From the NCBI RefSeq assembly GCF_001665235.1, contig NZ_LZSC01000082.1:62001-126000 (forward strand): 64,000 nucleotides of DNA, given 5' to 3'. A model generated the notes under the pieces. That model made no database searches, was not told the DNA's origin, and was given only the letters and a program-made list of their open reading frames with translations. Source of the DNA: Mycobacterium sp. 1100029.7. GTDB taxonomy: Bacteria; Actinomycetota; Actinomycetes; Mycobacteriales; Mycobacteriaceae. Positions 1-6,660 of this stretch are shown piece by piece; position 1 is the stretch's first letter; each line of letters begins with the position of its first letter. Position numbers and translations under genes: made by a program.

Positions 1-779
1 AGCAGCCAGGAACCGACCACGCTGCCCCGACGCCACACCTCGGCCACATCGGGGATGTCGATGTTGTAGCGGTAGCACTCTGGGTTGGACAGCGGCGCCG
101 TTTCGGCATCGCCCTTTTCGATGCGGGTGCCGATGTCGGCGTTGCGCAGGATGTTCAGGCCCTCGGCGAGCGAGGCCATCATCCCGTATTCAATTCCGTT
201 GTGCACCATCTTCACAAAGTGCCCGGCGCCCGACGGCCCGCAGTACAGGTAGCCCTTTTCGGCCTGGGCGACCTCGCCTTCGCGGCCGGGGGTGCGCGGC
301 GCCGCGTCCACGCCCGGGGCGATCGTGGCGAACAGCGGCTCGGCGTGGGCGAACGAGTCCTCGTGGCCGCCGATCATCAGGCAGTAGCCACGCTCACGGC
401 CCCACACACCGCCGCTGGTGCCGCAGTCCAGAAGGTGAATCCCCTTCTCGTCCAACAGCTTTGCGTGCTTCATGTCGTCGCGGTAGTAGGAGTTGCCACC
501 GTCGATCACAATGTCGCCGGCCTCGAGCGTGGTGGCCAGTTCCTCGATCACCGATGTGGTGATGTCGCCCGCGGGGACCATCACCCAGACGACCCGCGGC
601 GCGGTCATCTTCTCGGCCAGCTCGGCGACCGAATACGCGCCGGTGATCCCGTCTTGGTTGGCCAGCGCCTTGACGGCTTCCTTGTCGTGGTCGTACACCA
701 CGCCCTCGTGTCCGCCGTCGACGACACGGCGGATGATGTTGCCGCCCATGCGGCCCAGGCCGATCATTCCCAGCTGCAT
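1..779 (-). CDS. gnd2: 6-phosphogluconate dehydrogenase, decarboxylating (3' end cut by window edge)
   Basis: Cytosolic enzyme of the oxidative pentose phosphate pathway: 6-phosphogluconate + NADP(+) (or NAD(+)) gives ribulose-5-phosphate, CO2 and NAD(P)H. The 259 residues visible start with a Rossmann motif GLGRMG (residues 7-12). They then show DGGNSYY, the substrate-binding block GTSGGVWG and the catalytic stretch KMVHNGIEYGMM. The last codons run off position 1, so the C-terminal helical domain is missing here. The ATG at 777-779 is preceded by a GGAG-type ribosome site within the 13-nt gap after zwf, so the two genes are co-transcribed and likely co-translated. H37Rv Rv1122 is the equivalent and sits in the same place next to zwf1. 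Confidence 0.95.
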   Translation of the reverse strand, partial: MQLGMIGLGRMGGNIIRRVVDGGHEGVVYDHDKEAVKALANQDGITGAYSVAELAEKMTAPRVVWVMVPAGDITTSVIEELATTLEAGDIVIDGGNSYYRDDMKHAKLLDEKGIHLLDCGTSGGVWGRERGYCLMIGGHEDSFAHAEPLFATIAPGVDAAPRTPGREGEVAQAEKGYLYCGPSGAGHFVKMVHNGIEYGMMASLAEGLNILRNADIGTRIEKGDAETAPLSNPECYRYNIDIPDVAEVWRRGSVVGSWL

Positions 780-792
780 TGCTCCGGTCTCC

Positions 793-2199
793 TTACTGTG
801 ACGACTTCGTTTTCGGGAACCACGGCTCTTGCCAGTGGCGGTGCCCTCGCACCAGGTTCTGCGCGGCCTCGGGTCCCCACGATCCGGGCTCGTAGGAGTG
901 GACTTCGCTCGGCTTGTCCAGCAGCGGCTGGACGATGCGCCAAGTCTCTTCGATGCTGTCCTCGCGGGCGAACAGCCCCCGGTCGCCGGTCAACGCGGCG
1001 TGGAACAGCAGTTCGTACGGCGACTCCGCCTCGCCCAGGTCCGTGGCGAACAGCGAGTCCAGGTGCACGTCGTGCCAGTCGCCGTCCACCTGAGCGGACA
1101 ACTGCAGTCGCATACCCGGGTCGGGGTCGATGCGCAGCACGATCTGATTGGGCTCGGTCAATCGGCGGTGGGGCAGGAACGCCAGCTGGGGAACGCGGCG
1201 CAGGAACAACCGCACCTCGGTGACCTTCTCCTGCAGCGACTTGCCGGCCCGCAGGAAAATCGGCACCCCCGACCAGCGCCAGTTGTCGATCTCGGTGCGC
1301 AGCGCGATGAACGTCTCGGTCTGCGAATCCTTCGCCACGCCGTCGACGTCGGTGTAGCCGCGGTACTGGCCTCGCACGCAGCGATCGGGCTGCAGCGGCG
1401 GGATGGCGCGAAACACCTCGGACTTCTTGTCGTTGAGGTCGTCGGCGCTCGCACCGACCGGCGGCTCCATCGCGACCATGGCGAGCACCTGCAGCAGATG
1501 GTTCTGCACGACATCCCGCACTGTTCCGACCTTGTCGTAGAACCTGCCGCGGTCCTCGACCCCGAAATCCTCGGCCATCGTGATGTGGATTTCGGACACG
1601 CTGTGGCGATCCCACAGTGCGGCCAGCGCCTGGTTGGCGAACCGCAGGCACTCGAGTTCCACCACCGGCTGCTTGCCCAAAAAGTGGTCGACCCGCAGGA
1701 TCTGGTCTTCCTCCAGCACCGCGTGGAGGCGCTCGTTCAGCTCGCACGCGGAGTCCAGGTCGTGGCCGAACGGCTTTTCCACCGCGACGCGCGCGTGCTC
1801 GACCAGCCCCTCGCGCGCAAGGTTTTCGACGATCGGCGCGAACAGCGCGGGCGGCATCTCGAGGTAGTACAGCGGGCGGTAGTCCGAGCCGATCATCTCG
1901 GCCAGCCGGTGATAGAGCTCGCCGTCGGTGACGTCGCCGTGCACATAGTCCAGCCGCCCGGCCAGCCGGTCGAATACCGCGTCGTCGATCTTTTCGCCTG
2001 CGTCGCCGATGGCTTTGCGGGCCCGCTTGATCAGTTCGTCGACGCTGATGTCGTCGCTGGCCACGCCAAGGATCGGGCAGTCCAGCAACTTGCGGCGCTC
2101 GAGGCGATACAGGGCCCGAAACGTCATCTTGCGGGCCAGATCCCCGGTAATTCCGAAGATCACCATCAGATTCGACGAACTACCACCGTCTTCGGCCAA
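793..2199 (-). CDS. zwf1: glucose-6-phosphate 1-dehydrogenase
   Basis: First step of the oxidative pentose phosphate pathway: glucose-6-phosphate + NADP(+) gives 6-phosphogluconolactone + NADPH. The N-terminal dinucleotide motif GITGDLA lies at about residues 16-22, EKPFG near the middle of the first half, and the active-site signature RVDHFLGK near residue 175. Length is 468 residues, close to H37Rv Zwf1 (466). I chose the TTG at 2197-2199: a GGGAGG lies 7 nt upstream (2207-2212), whereas the in-frame TTG at 2212-2214 would overlap that site. The gene is upstream of gnd2 in a two-gene operon whose product is NADPH and pentose phosphate. H37Rv has two zwf paralogues; neighbours indicate zwf1. 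Confidence 0.94.
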   Translation of the reverse strand: MAEDGGSSSNLMVIFGITGDLARKMTFRALYRLERRKLLDCPILGVASDDISVDELIKRARKAIGDAGEKIDDAVFDRLAGRLDYVHGDVTDGELYHRLAEMIGSDYRPLYYLEMPPALFAPIVENLAREGLVEHARVAVEKPFGHDLDSACELNERLHAVLEEDQILRVDHFLGKQPVVELECLRFANQALAALWDRHSVSEIHITMAEDFGVEDRGRFYDKVGTVRDVVQNHLLQVLAMVAMEPPVGASADDLNDKKSEVFRAIPPLQPDRCVRGQYRGYTDVDGVAKDSQTETFIALRTEIDNWRWSGVPIFLRAGKSLQEKVTEVRLFLRRVPQLAFLPHRRLTEPNQIVLRIDPDPGMRLQLSAQVDGDWHDVHLDSLFATDLGEAESPYELLFHAALTGDRGLFAREDSIEETWRIVQPLLDKPSEVHSYEPGSWGPEAAQNLVRGHRHWQEPWFPKTKSSQ

Positions 2200-2323
2200 A
2201 ACCGAACCTCCCAAAACTCACCTGATCGGTTGACCTGAGATGCACTACCCGGGGGTGTTCGCACTCAACCCTAGACACTGCGTATAGGGCCGACAACCGG
2301 AGGCGATCTCGGGCTTTGCGAAG

Positions 2324-3157
2324 ATGCGTGGTGTGGGTGACACGCTGCATATCGCGCTGTACGTGCTCGCGGGGATCGCCGTCGCCGAGGCCGGCGCGCT
2401 CGGGGTGCTGTGGCGATTGCTGGTTCGCAGCCGCGAGGAGGCCGACGAGTTACGGCATCGCGCCGACACCCGCAACTGGCTGATCTCCGGAGGCCGCGAG
2501 GCCGTCAAGACGGTGTGGAACACCGCGAACGTCATGCGCAAGGAAGGGTTTGGCGCGGCGGTACGCAGCAACATCGAGGACCTCGCCGATTGGGCCGAGG
2601 TCGAGCGGCCCGATTTGGCGCGGGTCACGCCCGACGGCCGGGTGGTGATTCTGTTCTCCGACATCGAGGAGTCCACCGCGCTCAACGAGCGCATCGGTGA
2701 CCGTGCCTGGGTCAAACTGATCGGCTCGCACGACAAGCTGGTGTCCGGTCTGGTGAAGCGCCGCTCCGGCCACATCGTGAAAAGTCAGGGCGACGGCTTC
2801 ATGATCGCCTTCGCCCGGGCCGAAGAAGCGGTGCACTGCGGCGTCGATTTACAGGACGCCCTTCGTAAGGACGCAAAACGCAAGCGGCACGAGGAGATTC
2901 GCGTGCGCATCGGTATTCACATGGGGCGCTCGGTACGCCGCGGCGACGACCTGTTCGGCCGCAACGTCGCGATGGCGGCGCGGGTCGCCGCGCAGGCCGT
3001 CGGCGGCGAGATCTTGGTCAGCCAGTCGGTGCGCGACGCGCTGCGCGATTGCGACGACATCACCTTCGACAGCGGCCGCGAGGTGGAGTTGAAGGGCTTT
3101 TCGGGAAGCTACCGCTTGTTCGCGGTGCGGCGCGATCTCGACCCCGACGTGGACTGA
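2324..3157 (+). CDS. membrane-anchored class III adenylate cyclase-like protein with altered active site
   Basis: The protein has 277 residues: an N-terminal transmembrane helix (about 8-33), a linker, and one class III cyclase homology domain (about 105-270). Visible catalytic positions are metal Asp113 in FSDIEEST, purine-binding Lys153 and metal Asp157 in KSQGDG, specificity Asp209 in GDDLFG and transition-state Arg220. The transition-state Asn expected at 216 (usual VNxAAR) is Ala (NVAMAAR). A canonical ATP-to-cAMP activity is therefore uncertain; it may be weak, heteromeric or regulatory. H37Rv has only a cyclase remnant (Rv1120c) at this position. The gene is divergent from zwf1, and the first ATG after the 124-bp spacer is used; no strong ribosome site is visible. 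Confidence 0.85.
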   Translation: MRGVGDTLHIALYVLAGIAVAEAGALGVLWRLLVRSREEADELRHRADTRNWLISGGREAVKTVWNTANVMRKEGFGAAVRSNIEDLADWAEVERPDLARVTPDGRVVILFSDIEESTALNERIGDRAWVKLIGSHDKLVSGLVKRRSGHIVKSQGDGFMIAFARAEEAVHCGVDLQDALRKDAKRKRHEEIRVRIGIHMGRSVRRGDDLFGRNVAMAARVAAQAVGGEILVSQSVRDALRDCDDITFDSGREVELKGFSGSYRLFAVRRDLDPDVD

Positions 3158-3180
3158 TCGCCCTGCGCGTCGGACTCGCT

Positions 3181-3500
3181 GCTCGAGACTTAACCTGCTG
3201 CGACCCGCCGCGGCGTGTCGTCGCACCTAGTTAAGTGTCGGGGAATCCGGGGGTCGCAACGGACCGCCCTGCGCATCGGACTCCGCCAGTCGCTGAGGCA
3301 GGCGGGAGCGGATCTCGTCGGGGGTGTAGACACGCCGCTTGCTCGAGACTTAAGCCATTGCGACCCACCGCGGCGTGTCGTCACACCTAGTTAAGTGTCG
3401 CGGAATCTGGGGGTCGCGACTGACCGCCCTGCGCATCGGACTCGGCCAGTCGCTGATGCAGGCGGGAGCGGATCTCGTCGGGGGTGTAGGCACGCCGCTT
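3181..3500. repeat. 160-bp imperfect tandem duplication covering a gene tail and hairpin
   Basis: Two adjacent units, 3181-3340 and 3341-3500, are about 90% identical by eye. Both begin gctcgagactt and both end cacgccgctt. Each holds a hairpin with ACTTAA(C/G) and GTTAAGT arms (3188-3236 and 3348-3396), and the minus-strand coding sequence for the C-terminus of the small membrane protein annotated at 3387-3584. Unit 1 still encodes the final ~33 codons ending PPDSPTLN-stop but has no start. A third, partly deleted copy of the motif gaycgccctgcgc lies at 3158-3187. The repeat sits between convergent genes. Confidence 0.9.
3230..3340 (-). pseudogene. orphan C-terminal fragment of the small membrane protein (duplicated tail)
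   Basis: On the minus strand this encodes VYTPDEIRSRL...PPDSPTLN-stop, matching the tail of the intact gene at 3387-3584 (AYTPDEIRSRL...PPDSATLN-stop). It has no start codon or ribosome site of its own and lies exactly one 160-bp period downstream. It is a by-product of the tandem duplication. It would only be translated by readthrough of the full-length gene's TAG, which is not in continuous frame with it because 160 is not a multiple of three. Confidence 0.8.
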
Positions 3501-3584
3501 GCGTTGATCGCGCACGACCAGCGCACCCCCGGCGACGACCCCGGCGGCGCCGGCCAGGCCGATCCACTTCCATATGTTGCGCAT
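3387..3584 (-). CDS. small single-pass membrane protein of unknown function
   Basis: The protein has 65 residues. After a short N-terminus (MRNIWKW) there is one hydrophobic Gly/Ala-rich helix (about residues 8-25), then a basic RDQRKRR stop-transfer sequence and a polar cytoplasmic tail (DEIRSRLHQRLAESD). The start is the ATG at 3582-3584; the open frame continues upstream but loses protein-like composition there. The position matches the short hypothetical Rv1119c of H37Rv. Its last third is duplicated downstream. I do not recognise a characterised function; a membrane scaffold or stress peptide is possible but not shown. Confidence 0.6.
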   Translation of the reverse strand: MRNIWKWIGLAGAAGVVAGGALVVRDQRKRRAYTPDEIRSRLHQRLAESDAQGGQSRPPDSATLN

Positions 3585-3859
3585 AATTGACACGCTATTA
3601 CCGCCATGGACACCCTTCACGACAAGGTCGCCATCGACATCGACATCGATATCGACGACGACGGCATCGCCGTTTTGGCCGGTGACCTGAGCGAGCGCGG
3701 GGCCGCGGCACTGCCACAGCGCGCCGACGTCGCGAATCGTCAAGCGTTTGAACATGTTCGGGGCGCGGCACTGCAGCGGTTCGGCCGGGTCGCCTTCGTC
3801 GTCAGTGGCCCACATCGACTACCAAATTCTCGTAAACCCCTATGAAAGGCGATGACTCG

Positions 3860-4231
3860 ATGACCGATGTGCGCGCTCAAGGCCTGGAAGTGTTCAAGGA
3901 GATGCTTCCCGGCGTGGTCCCCGACGGCGCGACCAGCCTGCGCGACGACGGGATTGCCGGCGAACTGATCGAGCTCGGTCTCGATCACGTCTTCGGATCA
4001 CTGTGGACGCGGCCCGGATTGGATCGCCGCTCGCGCAGCCTGGTCACGCTGGGCGCGCTGATCGCGCTGCGGGCCAGCGAAGAACTGAAGGTCCACTTCC
4101 CGATCGCGGTGCGCAATGGGCTCAGCGTCGAGGAAATCGAAGAAGTCATCTACCACATGACTGGCTACGCGGGCTATCCGGCGGCCGCCTCCGCACGCAC
4201 CGTCGCGCGCGAAGTACTGACCCGCTCCTAG
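3860..4231 (+). CDS. carboxymuconolactone decarboxylase (CMD) family protein
   Basis: A small all-helical protein of 123 residues with the CMD fold pattern: RRSRSLVTLGALIAL, then EELKVHFPIAVRNGLS, then EEIEEVIYHMTGYAGYPAA. The AhpD-type CxxC redox pair is absent (no Cys in the protein), so it resembles gamma-carboxymuconolactone decarboxylase rather than alkylhydroperoxidase. The specific substrate is unknown. I chose ATG 3860 because AAAGG lies 10 nt upstream; the ATG at 3842 would place that site inside the gene. It is followed after 11 nt by the NlpC/P60-like gene on the same strand, probably one transcript. Confidence 0.8.
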   Translation: MTDVRAQGLEVFKEMLPGVVPDGATSLRDDGIAGELIELGLDHVFGSLWTRPGLDRRSRSLVTLGALIALRASEELKVHFPIAVRNGLSVEEIEEVIYHMTGYAGYPAAASARTVAREVLTRS

Positions 4232-4242
4232 GCTTTCCCACC

Positions 4243-4923
4243 ATGCTGACCTTGAGCCAAGCGCTGAACGAGACCCGGACCGGTGACCTCTGGCTGTTTC
4301 GCGGCGACTCCGGCCCCGACCGCGCCATCCAGACGCTGACGAACAGCCCGGTGAACCACGTCGGCATGACGGTGGCCCTCGACGATCTGCCTCCGCTGAT
4401 CTGGCACGCCGAACTGGGCGACAAGCTCGTCGACCTGTGGACCGGAACCAACCACCGCGGCGTGCAACTCAACGATCTGCACCAGGCGGTGTTGCAGTGG
4501 GCGCAGCGTTACCACCAGCGCTGCTGGTTGCGTCAACTGACGCCGCACGCCACCCGCGACCAGGAAAACGAGCTGCTGCGGGTGATCGCACGCATGGACG
4601 GGACAGCGTTTCCCACCACCGCGCGGCTGACCGGCCGGTGGCTGCGTGGCCGGCTTCCGACCGTCTACGACTGGACCAAGGGAATTCCGTTCGTAGACAG
4701 GAAGGTTCGTGAGTCGACGCAGCGGCGCAAGGAGCGACAGCGGCTCGGCCTGGAGACGGCGTACTGCGCGGAGACGGTGGCGATCACTTACGAGGAGATG
4801 GGATTGCTCAGCACCGAGAAATACTCGAACTATTTTGACCCGGGCTCGTTTTGGAGCGGTGACACGCTTCCGCTCGCACCGGGTTACGCGTTAGGCGAGG
4901 AGATCGAGGTGGCCGTCGCTTAG
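4243..4923 (+). CDS. permuted NlpC/P60 (YiiX/YebB-like) cysteine hydrolase family protein
   Basis: The protein has 226 residues and is homologous to H37Rv Rv1118c. An N-terminal block GDLWLFRG ... NHVGMTV supplies the conserved His, and a C-terminal block ETAYCAETVA supplies a Cys. This His-before-Cys order is typical of circularly permuted papain-like (NlpC/P60, YiiX/LRAT-like) proteins, where a thioesterase, amidase or peptidase activity on lipid or peptide substrates is usual. No signal peptide is seen, so it probably acts in the cytosol or at the inner membrane face. Its TAG stop (4921-4923) interlocks with the TAA stop of the convergent ABM gene (4920-4922). The family assignment is inferred from motif order. 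Confidence 0.65.
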   Translation: MLTLSQALNETRTGDLWLFRGDSGPDRAIQTLTNSPVNHVGMTVALDDLPPLIWHAELGDKLVDLWTGTNHRGVQLNDLHQAVLQWAQRYHQRCWLRQLTPHATRDQENELLRVIARMDGTAFPTTARLTGRWLRGRLPTVYDWTKGIPFVDRKVRESTQRRKERQRLGLETAYCAETVAITYEEMGLLSTEKYSNYFDPGSFWSGDTLPLAPGYALGEEIEVAVA

Positions 4924-5243
4924 TCGACCGACATCTCGCCCATCTCCGACCACCCGGTGGCGTCGATGGTCTGGCTGATGATCTTCGGTGTGGACGTCAG
5001 CGCCTGCGGAAGCTCTTGCATCGCCTGCTTGAAGTGATCGCTGTTGACGTGGACGCCGCCCGCGTCGCCGTCGCGGAATGCCTCGACCAAGACGTACTCC
5101 GCCGGGTTGTCCAGGCTGCGCGACCATTCGAACCACAGGTTGCCCGCCTCCGCGCGAGTTGCCGCGGTGAACGAGGCGACCAGGTCCGGCCAGCGGTCCA
5201 CCCACTCGGGCTTGGTCTCGAACTTGACGACGATGAAGATCAT
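4920..5243 (-). CDS. antibiotic biosynthesis monooxygenase (ABM) domain protein
   Basis: This is a 107-residue single-domain ferredoxin-like protein: MIFIVVKFETKPEWVDRW, a middle NLWFEWSRSLDNPAEYVLVEAF, and SDHFKQAMQEL. These are the strands and helix of the ABM/YgiN family, which are usually dimeric cofactor-free oxygenases or quinone-handling proteins. It corresponds to Rv1117 of H37Rv. The start ATG 5241-5243 follows a GCGGGGA site; longer readings upstream are not protein-like. It is convergent with the preceding gene, with interlocking stop codons. The substrate cannot be told from sequence. Confidence 0.85.
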   Translation of the reverse strand: MIFIVVKFETKPEWVDRWPDLVASFTAATRAEAGNLWFEWSRSLDNPAEYVLVEAFRDGDAGGVHVNSDHFKQAMQELPQALTSTPKIISQTIDATGWSEMGEMSVD

Positions 5244-5382
5244 GGCGGTCCCCGCTCGTGCTCGCAGCTGCCGGTCGCGTATGCGTGCCCGTCCATCGCG
5301 GGCAGCGCCAGGATATATGGCCTCCCGGGTGCTGGGACGGGAGTGGCAGGGCGGGCCGGTGTGGCCGCTGTTCCACGCAGCA

Positions 5383-5422
5383 AAGTCCGCCCAGTCGTCT
5401 GGATGACTTACTGGGCGGACTT
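5383..5422. repeat. 12-bp inverted repeat (AAGTCCGCCCAG / CTGGGCGGACTT)
   Basis: Perfect 12-bp arms are separated by 16 nt, about 140-180 bp upstream of the ABM gene start. It could be a regulator-binding site or a transcript hairpin; no T-run follows on either strand. Confidence 0.8.
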
Positions 5423-5436
5423 CGCAATGCTTCGCC

Positions 5437-5459
5437 ATTGTCCGATTTGTGCGGACAAT
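5437..5459. repeat. 8-bp inverted repeat (ATTGTCCG / CGGACAAT)
   Basis: Perfect 8-bp arms with a 7-nt loop lie 14 nt after the larger inverted repeat, in a locally A+T-richer stretch. The close pairing of two dyads suggests a regulatory region rather than chance, but no factor is identified. Confidence 0.7.
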
Positions 5460-5543
5460 CGAATTATGTGACACAGCCCACAGGGAACTGCCTTTACCGA
5501 TTACTTCACTGACGCCAACCGCGCAATGTTATCGACGCAATGG

Positions 5544-5568
5544 ATGGTGCAGTTCTTTCATGCACCAT
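5544..5568. repeat. hairpin ATGGTGCA / TGCACCAT downstream of the NlpC/P60-like gene
   Basis: Perfect 8-bp arms with a 9-nt loop start about 31 bp past the minus-strand stop at 5599. It is a possible I-shaped (U-tract-less) terminator. Confidence 0.5.
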
Positions 5569-5598
5569 TGGACAACACGTGCGCATTGCAATTCTTTA

Positions 5599-6207
5599 TC
5601 AATTTCGAATTGCGGGGTCGCCGGGCGGCGGTAATTCCGGAGCCGGCGGGCCGGGCGGCGGAGGAGGCGGCGCGGGAGCGACGGCATCAACCAGAACGGG
5701 CGGCGGCGGTGCGTCCGGCGGCGGAGGGGGTGCGTCCGGCGGCGGAGGCGGTGCGTCCGGCGGCGGCGGCCCGGCCCCGTCCGGCGGCATCGGCAAGTAC
5801 ATATGGTGGCTGAATCCGGGCTGGTAGGCGCCGGCACCACCGATGTGCACGCCACCGCGCTCACCGCTGGACACCGGGGTCCCGTCCGGCAGGGTGACCG
5901 CCGTGTGGCCACCGTTCCAGCCGACCACCAACGCGTTGGGAGCCGTGCCGTACTGGAAGCCGCGCGACAGCAAAGCGGCTTCCTCGTTTCCAGTATTGAA
6001 TCGATTTCCGTAAACCGGCCTGTCGGTCGCCGCATTGACAACCCACGACACGAGTCCCGAACAATCGGTACCCGCGGGAGAATCTCCACCCGGAATATAT
6101 GGCGTCCCCGATACTTGATTGATCAACGACACCAGAGTTTCAAGAACAAACATGCGCAGGGACACTAGCAACAAGGTAGTTAGCAAGCCAAAATTTGTGG
6201 CGCGCAT
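5599..6207 (-). CDS. exported NlpC/P60-like cell-wall hydrolase with proline-rich tail
   Basis: The protein has 202 residues. The N-terminus (residues 1-30) is hydrophobic, consistent with an uncleaved anchor or signal peptide. The catalytic-type domain (about 30-145) carries GTDCSGLVSWV (nucleophile Cys) and GGHTAVTL (His), the Cys-His order of NlpC/P60 or CHAP peptidoglycan hydrolases. The tail (about 150-202) is almost all Pro/Ala/Asp and includes a 7-residue DAPPPPP unit encoded by 21-bp repeats. The ATG at 6205-6207 has no ribosome site but a TAATTT hexamer 7 nt upstream, the leaderless pattern. The upstream DNA is clearly A+T-richer than its surroundings, a hint of transfer. Activity is inferred, not shown. 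Confidence 0.7.
   Translation of the reverse strand: MRATNFGLLTTLLLVSLRMFVLETLVSLINQVSGTPYIPGGDSPAGTDCSGLVSWVVNAATDRPVYGNRFNTGNEEAALLSRGFQYGTAPNALVVGWNGGHTAVTLPDGTPVSSGERGGVHIGGAGAYQPGFSHHMYLPMPPDGAGPPPPDAPPPPPDAPPPPPDAPPPPVLVDAVAPAPPPPPPGPPAPELPPPGDPAIRN
5708..5770 (-). repeat. 21-bp tandem repeat x3 coding for DAPPPPP units
   Basis: Three in-frame 21-bp units (5708-5728, 5729-5749, 5750-5770) differ at a few bases and encode consecutive Pro-rich heptads in the tail of the NlpC/P60-like protein. They are likely length-variable between strains by slippage. Confidence 0.85.
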
Positions 6208-6214
6208 CACGTGT

Positions 6215-6220
6215 AAATTA
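6215..6220 (-). promoter_or_regulatory. predicted -10 (TAATTT) of a leaderless promoter
   Basis: TAATTT on the minus strand is followed by 7 nt and then the ATG at 6205-6207. Transcription would begin at or one base from the start codon. Confidence 0.5.
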
Positions 6221-6284
6221 AATAATGGCGTGCGCCGCATCTACAGCAAACAAGTCACAAGAGTGCGTATATCGCGCAACGGGT

Positions 6285-6644
6285 TCACTCGCCGGCGAAG
6301 CCTTGTTCGCCTTCCACCATCTGACGGTCCACTTCGGCCTGCTCCCGGTCTTCGCGGGCCGCCTGACGGTTTTGCCGCTCCTCGAGACGGCGCAGTCGTT
6401 CGCGTTCACGTTCGGCGGCCGTGCCTTCGCGTTCGTCGGCGCGCTGCTCGCGTTCGTCGGCGACCTGCTCACGATCGTCGGCAATGCGGTCCCGCCGATC
6501 AGCAACCCGGTCGCGACGTCCCGCCAAAAATTCGCGTCGCCTGATTTCGGATTCTCGGCGCGTCAGCGACTTCTCGCGCTTATCCAGCGACGCGTCGCGG
6601 GGATCGGACTCGCTGGGTGTTTTGGTGCCGTCGTTGCGGACCAC
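6285..6644 (-). CDS. highly charged coiled-coil protein of unknown function
   Basis: The protein has 119 residues, more than half of them Arg, Glu, Asp or Ala, with repeated RRDRxAD and ADEREQ heptad-like units through residues 25-85. It is predicted to be one long helix or coiled coil with no membrane segment. It starts with GTG 6642-6644 preceded by AAGGTGAG. It lies 16 nt downstream of the Ddn-like reductase on the same strand, so it is probably the last gene of that transcript. Similar Arg/Glu-rich proteins occur in mycobacteria without assigned function. Confidence 0.65.
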   Translation of the reverse strand: MVRNDGTKTPSESDPRDASLDKREKSLTRRESEIRRREFLAGRRDRVADRRDRIADDREQVADEREQRADEREGTAAERERERLRRLEERQNRQAAREDREQAEVDRQMVEGEQGFAGE

Positions 6645-6660
6645 GACTCACCTTAACCTG

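Larger units (their letters stand above)
5244..5598. other. 355-bp gene-free stretch with three inverted repeats
   Basis: No convincing gene is present. The G+C content drops toward 5450-5600. It holds three perfect inverted repeats: 12-bp arms at 5383-5394/5411-5422, 8-bp arms at 5437-5444/5452-5459, and 8-bp arms at 5544-5551/5561-5568. The last lies about 30 bp beyond the stop of the NlpC/P60-like gene and could mark its transcript end, though there is no U-tract. Confidence 0.6.

Noticed and set aside
829..2238. 469-codon open frame antisense to zwf
   Set aside because: Its composition (His/Val/Gln/Arg-rich) is that of a reverse-complement shadow, and zwf is unmistakable on the other strand.
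3606..3845. 79-codon frame with DIDIDID repeat upstream of the CMD gene
   Set aside because: The acidic repeat comes from a short atcgac microsatellite; no ribosome site, no motif, and the opposite strand reads equally open.
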